From assembly GCA_026075535.2 (NCBI GenBank), contig AP026547.1:372001-436000 (forward strand): DNA of 64,000 nt, written 5' to 3'. The stretch is from Tricholoma matsutake (taxonomy: Eukaryota > Basidiomycota > Agaricomycetes > Agaricales > Tricholomataceae). This document shows positions 34,437 through 45,735 of the stretch, piece after piece; the first letter of the stretch is position 1, and each line of letters starts with the position of its first letter. Made by a program: the position numbers and the translations under genes. Below the pieces are notes generated by a model. It was given only the letters and a program-made list of their open reading frames with translations. It was not told the DNA's origin and searched no databases.

Positions 34437-35036
34437 TGCCACATTATTCATTATCTTAGGTTAGGCTTGGTTCATCCATTTAGGTTGAGCTTCATTCATC
34501 CAATTAAATGGGAGAAAATTCACTTCATTGTAACAGTGCAAATTCATACAACAAAATGGGTGAAATTTTCAGTATTGTCAGCACCTCAGTCACAGTACTC
34601 CAAGCCCTCAGAATCATTCTCCTCCTCTGATCCTTCATGACCCTGACCCTTATACATTCTCATTCCCTTTCCAGTTTCCTTCCCCTTCCCCTTGAATCCC
34701 TTCCCAAGTCCCATTGTACTCTTTGCTATCACTCTGCTTGGCCAGGTCCTCATCCATCTGCCCCTCATTGCTGTCACATTCATGATCACCTCCTTCACTG
34801 CCTCTATTAATGCCTTCATCACTGCCTCCTTTGCCACTTCCTCCCTTGTCACTCCCCTTGCTACCATCATCACTTTCCTCAATGCTCCCATTGTTGTCAC
34901 TTGCCTTTTCACTCCTCCCACAATGATCAGTCTTCAGGTATCCTGCTCTACATGCATATGGGCATTTGTTCTTGATGCTCAATTTGATAAAGTCATCAAT
35001 TACCCAGCCACCCAGAAACCTCTTGAAGTAACTGTT
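34437..35036 (-). pseudogene. Unrecognised frame interrupted by the copia element
   Basis: The minus strand has an open frame from about 35031 to 34653, reading FKRFLGGWVIDDFIKLSIKN and CPYACRAGYLKTDHCG, then a Gly/Asp/Lys-rich acidic tail. Across the copia insertion it continues, in frame, into 40819-40920 (VHTLIPQYYPLPSDIVFHAW). Removing the copia element and one CTGTT restores one frame. The family is not recognised. The left part of this interval (34437-34585) probably belongs to the older hAT. Confidence 0.45.
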
Positions 35037-35220
35037 TGTTGGGATATGGGCAAGCCATGCACAGTCCGAGTAAATAATTCTATTATTAGTACATGCTATA
35101 TATGGATCATAGTATGCATCAATACTGTAATAGGAGTGTACAAGATGTCAAAGTCTTGCTTTGACTCTGACCACATGCAATAATAAGTCCCCCTTCCTTG
35201 CACAAGTATAAAGCCCAATA
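35037..35220 (+). repeat. 5' LTR of the copia element
   Basis: 184 bp, TGTTGGG...CCCAATA. It is followed by GGTTACATGTGGGCCC, the position of the primer-binding site; the matching tRNA cannot be named with confidence. An AT-rich TATATATGG string near 35099 could be the promoter. Confidence 0.85.
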
Positions 35221-35379
35221 GGTTACATGTGGGCCCTGGGCCCATCTAGCATAACAAGTTAATTATCTGGACCTACCATGTCACAACACTTGGATGGAGA
35301 TACTCCTGAACAACCAGTACCACACATACACTTTGTAGACCCTAAATGAAGTACTAGAACATATTTTTCAGGTTCAAAA

Positions 35380-37219
35380 GTGAGGGAGCCAGGAAACATC
35401 ACTGATGCTCCATGTGATATGCCTGCTTGTGGTAATGAACCCACAGCAGAACCCCATGATTATATTGCACTAATCCAAACCAAGGAATATTCAAATGTCA
35501 GTAAGTTGTCTGACTACAATCATTTAATAAACACGAACTGTCATGAATGGAAGGAAAGGATGCAGAGAGTTTTTATCAATTGTGACATCACTGAATATAC
35601 TACAGGAGATGTAGAAAGACCCAATAATTCTGTAGGTGCAGATAACTGGGACAAGAATGACACTTGGGCCCAACAGGTTTTAATTCAGAACATAACCTCC
35701 ATGAACCATGTGGGCTCAAAGGATACTGCAAACAAAATGTACTGTGTGCTTTTGGCAACTCATGAAAATATGGTGCATCAGACATTTACATTTATATTAA
35801 CTCAATTATATGAAACCAAGGTATATGATGGAGGAGATCTCTTGAAACACCTTAACATGATGAAGTCCCTACATGACAAAATTAGCTAATTCCTAAACCC
35901 AGAATTCCATGTTCTGGATATGCAATTCAAGTCTACTGTTTCAGTGTCCTTACCCCCCAGCTGGCAGACCTTCATGGACCCATATAATGGGAACACCAAT
36001 GACCCCAATGATCCAGATCTAAAGCACCATTAGTGTTTAAGGGTCCAGTCCAGTTCAGTTTTTTGACCCAAAAATGGAAAGACCGCAACCTAAACCAGTC
36101 CAAGACCGATCCAGATACTGCTAGAACTGAACTGGACCACCTAGGACTGGTCCTTTTCAGTTGAAAGACCAAAAAAGACCAGTTAAGACTGGTTCAGACC
36201 GATGTTTTGTTGTGAGATTTGTCATAATAATATAACCCATATGTATCTTAACAAGCATTATGTGGACCTTATAACCATTGTACAGACAGATAGAAATTGT
36301 AATTCCCCATCATTTGGGCCAACTTTTAAGACATGTCATTAAGATTTGACTTGGCTATGATCAATATAAAAATACATCTACTGAATGACTCATGCTGAAC
36401 ACCAAGAAATGTAATGTGACAACCATAAATTATGTGATGCATAGCATGCATTGACAAATGGTGGGAGTATTATTATACATGTTAGTCCTATGTTCATTAA
36501 TAGAATCAAGCAAATGATCAACATACAAGTAAGATAAAATGAAGATCAATCTGATATGACAAAATACTTGTACAAAAATAGATTTGGTTATATCTTGCTC
36601 AATTCTTACCTGTTTTTTATGAAACAGTGGTCAAATTCAGCGGATTTCATGTGGAAACATGGTCCAATATCCGTTCCCACGATAAAACCTGTCCTAACCA
36701 GTTTAGACCAGTTTTCTTCAGTTTTACAACATTTTTCAAAATGGAAAGACTGCTAACTGGACTGCAAAAGACCACTCCATAAATAGACCACTGGTCCGGT
36801 CTTTTCCAGTCCAATTCCGTCCAATTTCGGTCTTTTTGTCAGTCCTATGGACTGAACCCTTCAACACTAAGCACCATATGTCCTCTGATCAATTTATAGG
36901 TATAATATGGGAGGAATACAAGATATGGGCCAATCAAAGTAATAATGGGAATAATGGAAATAGTAGCACTACCCTGGTTAATGCCCAGTCAGCTACTAGT
37001 AAATCCATGGAAGCTTGTATTATAGATCACAAAGAAAGCATGAAACCATATTGCAAACACTGCAAGAAACCTGGACACTGGACAAGTAAATGCCACAAAT
37101 TCCCAGGAAATAAATGTTATAATTGTGGGAAATATGGACACCATGCAAAGGATTTCCAAAAGAAGAAGAGGGACAAGAGTAAAGACAAGAGGAAGAAAGG
37201 CGAGGGGACAAGGGGATAA
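35380..37219 (+). pseudogene. gag: copia gag, split by a MITE
   Basis: An open frame 35380-35889 (169 aa) with SDYNHLINTNCHEWKERMQR is the capsid-like N-terminus; it ends with a TAA after HDKIS but the similarity continues to the MITE at 36031. After the MITE (36869) and its 8-bp duplication the frame resumes (HHMSSDQFIGIIWEEY) and runs to 37219. Two zinc knuckles follow: CKHCKKPGHWTSKC is complete; the second, CYNCGKYGHHAKDF, has Phe where the last Cys is expected. A basic tail closes gag. Confidence 0.7.
36031..36869. mobile_element. hAT MITE in copia gag, 839 bp
   Basis: Ends TAGTGTTTAAGGGTCCAGTC (36031) and inverted GGACTGAACCCTTCAACACTA region ending at 36869. The duplication AGCACCAT (36023-36030 and 36870-36877) is 8 bp, as for hAT. 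Subterminal DNA is full of CCAGTCC, ACCAGTTT and GGTCTTT strings. No coding capacity. A close relative, lacking its left end, is at 58.66-59.40 kb; the ends also resemble those of the 31132-34428 element. Confidence 0.9.
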
Positions 37220-37326
37220 AAAGATCAGTTGAATGTGGGGGAGGAACATATTACATTCCCAGTTGATGAAGAACTGCATAATTTTGATACTTTGATGCCT
37301 GTAAAGCTGATGGCAATGACAAGCAC

Positions 37327-40300
37327 TTGATATTTTATGATTGGTTAGTGGATTCAGCAACAACCTCACATGTAACGCATCAGCAAGAAGCCTTTACTGA
37401 TTATACACCTTTGGGAAATATTTCTGTAACAGGTGTAGGAGGTAAAGAAGTGAAGATTGCAGGCCACAGAACTGTTGAATTAATTTCAACATGTAAAGGT
37501 CAAAGCTACATTCTACATTTGGAGAATGTACTACATGTGCCTGGAACACAAAATAATTTGATTTCATTGGGGCAATGGGATGATGCCAGAGGAAAATATA
37601 CAGGTGGAGATGGACAAATCATTCCAATTACAAGAGATGGTAACCAAATAGCTCACAGCACCAAAATTGATAACCATTTATACAAGATGGAGATGGTCAC
37701 AGAATTCTAATACCTTTCCAAACATTGATGGATCACATGCACATCAAACATTTGTTGGGAATGATGCGCCTCTAAACTGGGAAACTTGGCACTGACATTT
37801 CAGACATATCAGGTATACCAGACTTCAAAAATTATTGGACAGCAAGTTAGTGGACAAATTCAATGTTGGTACCCAGTCACCAAAACCAGATTGCATAGTG
37901 TGTACTGAGGCAAAGCAACATGTTGAACCCTTTCCTAAAACTTCCAACCAAAACACTGAACCCAGAGAATTGACACATATTGACTTGTGGGGAAAATGCA
38001 TGATCAAATCTATTAATGGACATCAATATTACCTGCTATTTGTGGACAACACAAAGAGATATATTACTGTGGAATGTCTGAAGGAAAAATCAGGAGCAGC
38101 ACAAGGGGTAATCAATTATTTGGCTCACCTGATAACTCAGAACTGAAAACTGAAGGGGATACAAATTGATTGTGGAAAAGAATTTGTAAATGAGAAGCTG
38201 GGGAATTGGTGCAAGGAATGTGGTATAGAAATTTGCTTAACTGTGCCATACTCACCTTCAGAGAATGGCATCACAGAACATATGAACTGCACACTTGTTG
38301 AACTATCACACACTATGCTCACTGCCAATGACCTTCCTGAATTTCTCTGGGAGTATGCAGTTTTACATGCAGCTTATCTCAGAAACCAATTGTATAATAA
38401 GCACCTTTGTAAATCGACACCTTACGAGGGCTGGCATAATAGAAAACCAAATGTGTCTACCTTATGCAAATTTGGAGCCCCCGTTTGGGTTCTAATACAA
38501 GGACAAAAAGAACAAAGAAAAATGCTACTGAAATCTAAGCACCAAGCATATGTTGGATTTGATGACAGCACTGGAGCAATTAGATATTATAATGCAGAAA
38601 TGTGAAAGGTACTTACCTCTAGAAACTTCCAAAATATTAACCCACCAGAAATGCCTTCACCTCTGGAGCAAATCACCATCACACCTGATGTGCCACATGA
38701 GGGGGAGTCTGATGGAAGCATACTGCTGCCTCATGGTGTAACAGGTTCTGATGATATGACTCCAGACCTTGAACTCAGGAAGCACAAGCATAAACGGAAT
38801 GAGATAGAGAAGGATGTGGATATTAATGAGCTGCAAAAGATGCATGGAATTTGTACAAACTATTGATACCTTCAAAATCCCTTTACAGAAGAGGAGATGA
38901 TGAAGAAACCTTCCTATCAATTGAAGAGATATGCACAGTAATTGCTGGAGATGAACTTACCAGTAACCAGCCTAAAGGACACTAAGAACTCCCCAGAGTG
39001 GTCAGAATGGTGAATTGCCATGCAGGAAGAGTTGGATTTGCTGAAGGAGATGGGCACTTGGGAACTTGTGCAGAAACCTCCAAACGCAGATCTCCAATAA
39101 ATGGGTCTTTATAAAAACAGAAATAACCAGGGGGATGAAATAAGGAAACAAGTGAGACTGGTAGTAAAAGGATGCACTGAACAGCCAGGTTATGATTATA
39201 TGGAAACCTATTTGCCTGTTGTTAGGATGGATACATTCTGTGCAATTCTAGCCCTTGTACCAATAAAGCAACTCCAACTACAACAGATGGATGTCAAGGG
39301 GGCTTACCTGAATGGCATTTTACAAGAAGAAATGTATATGCAACAACCTGAATGATGCAAGAATGAAACAGACTGAGTCTGTTGGCTGGTCAAGACTCTC
39401 TACAGCTTAAAACAGGCTGGCAGAGAGTGGAACAAGCAGCTTGATTAAAAACTCAAGTCTCACGGCTACAAATGCTTACTCACAAACTTTTGCATTTACA
39501 TTCGATGGGATGGAGACAACATTGGAATTATGGCTATCTGGGTTGATGACTCACTTCTCTTTGCATCATTGGACACAATGATGGAACATATGAAGAATGT
39601 GTTACACTTGGAATGGCAAGTTATGGACCTTGGGAAACCAAGCAAGATTGTTGGTATAGAAATAAATCATACCAGCAATGCCATGACTATTTCATAACAG
39701 AAATATATTGAGAATATACTCCTCGAGGAGGGGATGGCCAATGCAAACTCTGTCAGTATACCTATGAATCCAAATATTAAGTGAGGACCAAATCCAGATC
39801 ACAATGAATCCAACCAAAGTAGTTCATATGTGAAATTATTGGGAAGTCTACAGTTTATTGCACACTCCACAAGGCTGGATATCTCATATGCCACAGATAA
39901 ATTGGCTGACTACACCACTAACCCAGGTCTCCAACACCATGGTGCATTAAATCGGATACTGAAGTACCTTGCTGGTACAAAAACTCTTGGGATAACATCT
40001 CAGGATGTGACTGGAGAAAATAACCCCTTCTATGGGTATGCAGACACTGCCTTTTCAAATGTGGACAACCACAAGTCCACAATGGGATATGTTTTTCTCA
40101 CAGTGGGGGGAGCAGTGACCTGGAAATCAAAGAAACAAACAATCATAGCCTTGTCATCTACAGAGGTGGAATATGTGGCTCTCTCAGAAGCTGGACACAA
40201 AGCAACATGGCTCAGAAATCTATATGGCAAACTTGGATTTATTCAAGAGGATCTGACCATTATTTATGGTGACAATGAGGGGTCTGTAGTATTAACACAC

Positions 40301-40495
40301 AACCCACAATTTCATCAACAGTCAAAGCACATCGCTCTTCACCATCACTGGGTCAGGGACCTCATGAATGAAAAAGTTCTTGATATACAGAACTGTCAAG
40401 ATCCAGAGCAAACAGCAGATGTATTCACTAAAGCTCTACTGAAACCAAAATTTACTCAACATAGAGAAGAGATGAGTGTCCAGTCAACATGCTAG
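37327..40495 (+). pseudogene. pol: copia pol polyprotein, degenerate
   Basis: Protease at about 37345: WLVDSATTSHVT (usual active site DSG/DSA). Integrase: HIDLWGK near 37977, QIDCGKEF near 38163 and SENGITEHMN near 38260 give D, D and E. RT: LQQMDVKGAYLNGILQEEMY near 39280 and WVDDSLLFA near 39540 (YVDD-like box with Trp first). RNase H: FYGYADTAFSNVDNHKST and the intact 221-aa C-terminal frame 39830-40495, with WKSKKQTIIALSSTEVEYVA. Stops are at several sites, including TGA at 39374-39376 where Arg is expected. Not functional as is. Confidence 0.85.
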
Positions 40496-40628
40496 TAACC
40501 CAGTAGCTTTCCTCGCATGTGGATAGGTTTTTCCCACAGGGTTTTCCATCACACAGAGGTTTTGATGCACCTGGATAAATTAAATAATGATTCCCCTGTA
40601 CTCAAATGGTGATAGGCTTGAGGGGGAG

Positions 40629-40813
40629 TGTTGGGATATGGGCAAACCATGCGCAGTCTGAGTAAATAGTTCTATTATTAGTACATGCTATATATAGATC
40701 ATAGTATGCATCAATACTGTAATAGGAGTATACAAGATGTCTAACTCCCACTTTGGCTCTAACCATGCACAATAATAAGTCCCCCCTTCCTTGTGCAATT
40801 ATAAAGCCCAATA
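40629..40813 (+). repeat. 3' LTR of the copia element
   Basis: 185 bp, homologous throughout to the 5' LTR with roughly 15-17 differences, several of them C/T or G/A. The divergence indicates an insertion that is not recent. Confidence 0.85.
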
Positions 40814-40818
40814 CTGTT

Positions 40819-41440
40819 CTGTTGCCAAGCATGGAATACAATGTCAGAAGGGAGAGGATAATACTGAGGAATTAGTGTATGCACAGCACCTACAATTTTG
40901 CTAATGGTATCCTTTGTTGGTAGGCCCATAGTTCTGTGTAGTCAGTACCTGACTTGGCCATTACTTCCTAAACAATGTGCTACAACCGTTAGCAAGCAAT
41001 ACATATCTATGTTAGAGAGGCAACTTACTTGAAGGTAATGGTACTTCTTCTTGTCATTCTTGAGGCCCATGGCCTCTTGAAGGTTGAATCCAGTGCCTGC
41101 AACACCCTTACAAGGCCAGGGGATTGTAGACTCAACTCATTCCTTTGCAGCAAGCTTCTTCTGGAAGGTGTTGTTCTCAGCTGTTGGAATAGATTAGTAC
41201 AATTAAGACATTGACATTACTGATAATATTTACAAACCTTCCAGTTTCTTGAGTTTGCCATCACAGTTAACATTTTCCTTGGACCTCTTCAATGCTGTGG
41301 CTGTTTTTTAAAAATAATGCAGTGAGTTGTCAATAGTAGGATTGATGTTTGCATACTTACTCCTGCCAGTTGTTTGAGTTTCTCATTATAGTTTTCTTTT
41401 GAACTTTTGAAGGCACTCCTAATTTATTCATGTAGTCAAT
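40819..41440 (-). pseudogene. Continuation of the unrecognised frame right of copia
   Basis: Minus-strand reading gives GLPTKDTISKIVGAVHTLIP and QYYPLPSDIVFHAWQ down to the copia insertion point, then continues at 35031. Upstream (to about 41440) frames are short and broken. Whether this gene belongs with the gypsy gag at 41.45-42.48 kb is not clear. Confidence 0.35.
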
Positions 41441-41449
41441 AACAATTGT

Positions 41450-42481
41450 GGGATAAAATGAAGCCCTGACCTGGTTTCAATAGTAGCTTCCCTTATGTGC
41501 CTCTTTCTCCCTGCAATTCCTAGAGATATGTCCTAATTTCCTGCAGTTAAAATAATTGAGTGCAGGCCATCTACCTGCTCAATCAACATCCATAGTGCCT
41601 GGTCCAGGTGGCACTGAAACAATAGGTGTCACTGCAATGGCTGGTGGCTGAGGCACCCTTCCTTTCTTGGTCTTTCCCTCTGATTACTTTGCAACCTTAG
41701 CACTTTTGTACATCAACTTTGATTCTGCTTGTTCCTGCTGATATTGCTGATCAAGGTGCATGGCCCAGTTATACCACTCATCCAACTGCTCTGGCATAGA
41801 AGGTAGTTTGTAGATAGACTTGAATAATGAGGGATTTAATCCCACCTTCAAAAATTCTACCAACATGGCTTCTCCCATCTGCCTTGGACTGCAAAATAAA
41901 TTTATCCATGGTTAAGGAACCTTGGTGCATCATTTTTAATTTGGCATTAGCTGTCACTTTGGATTAGGATCTCCAAATTGAGCTTCCAGTCTCTTCAAAA
42001 ATTCCTTGAAAGTCACAAATGGTTTGTTTCCCCCAGCAATTTGGTTAATAGCCTCATTTCTCCAAAACTGTGCTTTCCCCCCTTGAATGTGTGAGAGAGT
42101 AAACATAATTTTAGACTCCACTGTGCAGAATTCTGGCTTCTGTCCATGGTTATACAATACTATAGAGCTGATAAACAATTTTGTATTCTTCATGGTACCA
42201 TCAAAAAATTTGGGGTGGTGCATACTTAGGTAAGTGCACCTTTCCATTTTCAGATTTCTCCACCACCTGCACATCATCCTTTGACATCACTCCACCATCT
42301 CCACCATCTCATCATCTTTGTCTGCTGTTGTCTCTGGCTGTGCTCCTGATTGACTGGGCTGTGATGCAGCAAGCACTGATGCTAGCTGCAACATTTGCAC
42401 CATTAGCTCATCAATGTTTGCCTCTAGTGCTGGTGTGGGAATGAGATTAGAACTGGGATTAGAAGTTGATAGTTCAGACAT
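41450..42481 (-). pseudogene. gag: gypsy-type gag remnant
   Basis: Minus strand from an ATG at 42481. Pieces in order are a Gln/Ser-rich leader (LMVQMLQLASVLAASQPSQS), a capsid-like segment (GGKAQFWRNEAIN, FVTFKEFLKRLEAQFGDPNP), VEFLKVGLNPSLFKSIY, and a zinc knuckle NYFNCRKLGHISRNC in which the first Cys has become Tyr. The order and the AxxWxxxA..F..F...L..QFGDP pattern are those of fungal gypsy gag. Frames change at least three times. No LTR or pol is adjacent. Confidence 0.6.
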
Positions 42482-42684
42482 AATGTATCAATCTGTGATA
42501 AGTCACTTCTTTGGCTAGGTTCTTCAGCTAAGGCACCTCAGATCAATACTCTTTCCAACAGTGTCTGATCTTGGAGATATCACTGAACTCAGTTTGTAAC
42601 TAAAATGGTTGTCCAATAGAGTAAATTGTAACTAAACTAGATACAATCAGTTGTCTGGTTACACCTGTCCCAGTGACAAGTGCT

Positions 42685-42850
42685 TAGTGTTTGAAGGTCC
42701 AGTCCTATGGACCAAAAAAAGACTGGGAACTGAACCAAACCTAACCGGTGTATGGTCTTTCAGATCTCAAAAATATCATTAACTGCATAAAAACTGGTTT
42801 CAACTGGCTGAGACCGGTTAATTGGTCATGTGGACTAAACCACCCTGTTC
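42685..42850. mobile_element. Left end of another hAT MITE, truncated
   Basis: TAGTGTTTGAAGGTCCAGTC at 42685 matches the ends at 36031 and 31132. CAACTGGCTGAGACCGGTTAA-type strings follow. No matching right end is found before the KDZ element at 43515, so the copy is truncated or its partner end decayed. Confidence 0.6.
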
Positions 42851-43514
42851 CCACACACATTTGTTTCAATTTCGCTCCCTGGGTCATTAAAAACGGTTGA
42901 GAACTGAAAAGGATATAACCAAAACCATTTTATGACAGGTATTTTGTCATGATTTGAATGACTTTGATTGTACTGTTTATAACTTGTGCTACAAAAATGT
43001 TGGGTACAATTGGACATCATACAATCCATAGCAATAACACACATAAACATATGTACCATGTATGTTTCATTCATTTAACATCCCTGACAAGTTTTAACTA
43101 CATACTACAAATTATGAACTACAGACACAACTTGAATGTAATGTACTTTGTTTGAACCATAACTAGATCAAATCTTGATGAGCATGGAAGATCTACATCT
43201 GAGAGAACCCTACTATCCAAGCAGAACAACAACTCACTGCTATCCATTTGCAGCTCCCCCCTCAATAACCTTCACATCCTCCTCACTACCATCCTTTCAC
43301 ACCTCCTCCATCCCCCACACTCATTACTATCAGCACCTTTTTAGCCTCTCCACTCACCACTTATCCATTTTTGGGGTCCACATTGGTAGGCCTCTGTTTG
43401 CGCTACTTTGTGTTTCTTGAGCAACACTGCAGAGGTGAAACAGAAGTTCTGACTGTAGTCCCATTCCATGACCCCCTTGACTCAGTCTCCTACCCAGCCA
43501 CTATTCCCAAAAAA
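42851..43514. other. Spacer without a recognised feature
   Basis: AT-rich sequence with only short frames. It may include the decayed interior of the MITE that starts at 42685. Confidence 0.4.
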
Positions 43515-43640
43515 TCTTGATATTGGAAATTTCCAAACATCTGGGGATGTCCAAACATCCAAACATCCAGGTCATCCACCAATTTTGCTCTGGGTACACA
43601 CATTCTTGCACGTCATTTCACAAATTCTACACACTCTACA

Positions 43641-45555
43641 ATGGGTGATACCTTTACTGCTGGTGACAGTCTCTTCTGTACTGGATGCGGTGCATTTTGT
43701 GAGTACCGGGTTGTTCTGAGCAATGAGAAGGGAAACCAGGGCCGTATCATGGCTGCAGTATGTTCATTATCTCCTTCTCCATCTTGTGACATCTCAGCTT
43801 TGTTATGTAGTGCAACTGCATTAAGGATGGGAAGAAGTGTGCCTTCTTCCAGTGGAAGCAAGGCTCAACGTGGTCACCAATGGCCTCACCCATTCTACCT
43901 AGTGCACCTGCCCCACCCAACACACCTGTTCTCAAGGCTACTCCCCTTCCATCTCATATGTCCATTCATGCTCCCCACCATGACCTCTACCCTGTTGCAT
44001 CAGGCAGCACTGCAGATGTTTGCCCTGCTGCTGGGTGCAAACAGACATGCATTCACATTGCATGCCCTCGCTGCTTATGTTGCAAGCATTGTATTGTAGC
44101 TGGCAGCTGTGCACTGAAGACACACACCACTCCATGGCAGCTGTCAGCATCCCAACCAGTTGACCCCGCCAATGACATCATGGTTGCCATGTCATTGCAG
44201 GTTCCTCAACAGGCACCTATCATCTCATCATTGGCTGGGCCATCGACTGCTCTTCCAGTGCTGGTAATGCAATGCAATGCAGCCACAGTCAACCCACAAC
44301 CAAATCCACACTTCATCTCACATATTGAGCCCATCTTTATGCAGTAGTGCGGTCGTGAGCAGCAGCTACTGGAGAATAACTGGGTTGTTGAGGGCAGAAC
44401 ACCAATGGCAGGCCAAGCTGGCCAAGCAGTCAATTGTTGTTTATGCATGGCGCGAGGTGTGTTTGATTTCTGATGTCTGCTTGATTCCTGCATAGCCCTC
44501 ACTCACCACCATTTCTAGGACAAGGAGCCGCTGTCTGTCCATGAGTGGCAGGAGGGGTTCACCTGGCCATACCTCGCTCTCACAGCTGACCTCTTAGTGG
44601 ACCTTATGCTTGGTGCTCCTTGTCTAGTCCAGTTGTACTGATGGGAGCTAGGTACGTGGTTGAACATCAAGTCAGGCCATCAGATTGTAGTGAAGGAAGG
44701 CGACCAGGTGTTTTTGAAGGCTCGCAATGTAAAGAAATATGAGGACTTTGATGAGCACCTCAAGGCTGGCCTCACATCAATGGTTGTGCACTTGCATCAC
44801 AACCTTGTAGGTGAGCATGCATACAGGTGCAAGGAACTCATTTGCAGGAAGGGCAAGAGTCTCAAGGCGCAGTGGCAAGTTCTGGAGCTGACAGACAAGT
44901 CAGAGTTGGAGCTTGGAAGGACCCAGTCATCCAGGTTTAAGTCCACAACACATGCTCCTTCAAGTTCTCATCAACACAACCCCCAGAGAAATACCACCCC
45001 TTGCCCTCTCTCACCATTGTGGTCTCCCCCAGCAACCATTCAGGCCCACAAGTGCAAACCATCAAGTGAGCCTGCTGAGCACTGCAAGGATACCCACCAC
45101 TGACATGCTTTGTCTCAATCCCCTTCCCTTGGGTCATGATCTACCACTTCACCATCACCTAGGCTATCTGTCAAGCATGAACCTGAAGAGTTGTATGTCC
45201 CTCAAAATGCTGGATTGCCTGGAATGCTGCAATACCCAATTGTTCTTGTTAGCAGGAGGAGGACTGGGATGATGACAAAGATACCAAGAGCTGGCCAACA
45301 GACTTTTATGCTGTTGACATTGTCCAGTACTTCCAGGACCACAAGACAAGGCAACAATCTATTCCTGCTGCTCAATTCTTCCAGCAACACTTTGGACTTC
45401 CATTCTGCTGGAATTCGGCCCCTCAATCTGCAAAGGATGCTATCTTGGCTGCTTGACGAACCCCTGCTGGTCTCTGGTCTGCCTTCATGCATGAGAACCC
45501 TGTGAAGGATGCAGCTTTGCAGAAGATCAACCACACTCTCAGTATCTCCGACTAG
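43641..45555 (+). pseudogene. Plus-strand gene of the KDZ element, degenerate
   Basis: Pieces: 43641 onward MGDTFTAGDSLFCTGCGAFC; 43880-44347 with a cysteine-rich segment CKQTCIHIACPRCLCCKHC; then LSVHEWQEGFTWPYLALTAD; then 44660-45103 with DEHLKAGLTSMVVHLHHNL. The cysteine clusters suggest zinc binding. The order resembles the second protein found with KDZ elements, but I cannot name it. Frameshifts and stops separate the pieces. Confidence 0.4.
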
Positions 45556-45735
45556 CCTCTCATCATACTACCTCTGTTGTTTTTTGTCATGCACCTCTTG
45601 TTTTGTCTACTATCATTTCTGTCTGCGATTACCATTACTAATGTTGTACAGTGTATCATGTATCTTCATTGTTTTGTAATTTCATTGAGTTTTTTCATTC
45701 CCATCAAAGATCATGTACATGAATACAATGGAAGT

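Larger units (their letters stand above)
35037..40813 (+). mobile_element. Full-length Ty1/copia retrotransposon with both LTRs
   Basis: The LTRs are 35037-35220 (184 bp) and 40629-40813 (185 bp), both starting TGTTGGGATATGGGC and ending GCCCAATA, about 91 percent alike by eye. A 5-bp duplication CTGTT flanks the element (35032-35036 and 40814-40818). A purine tract GAGGGGGAG directly precedes the 3' LTR. Gag and pol lie between in copia order (protease, integrase, RT, RNase H). The element is 5777 bp including an 839-bp hAT MITE in gag. Stops in gag and pol make it defective. Confidence 0.9.
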
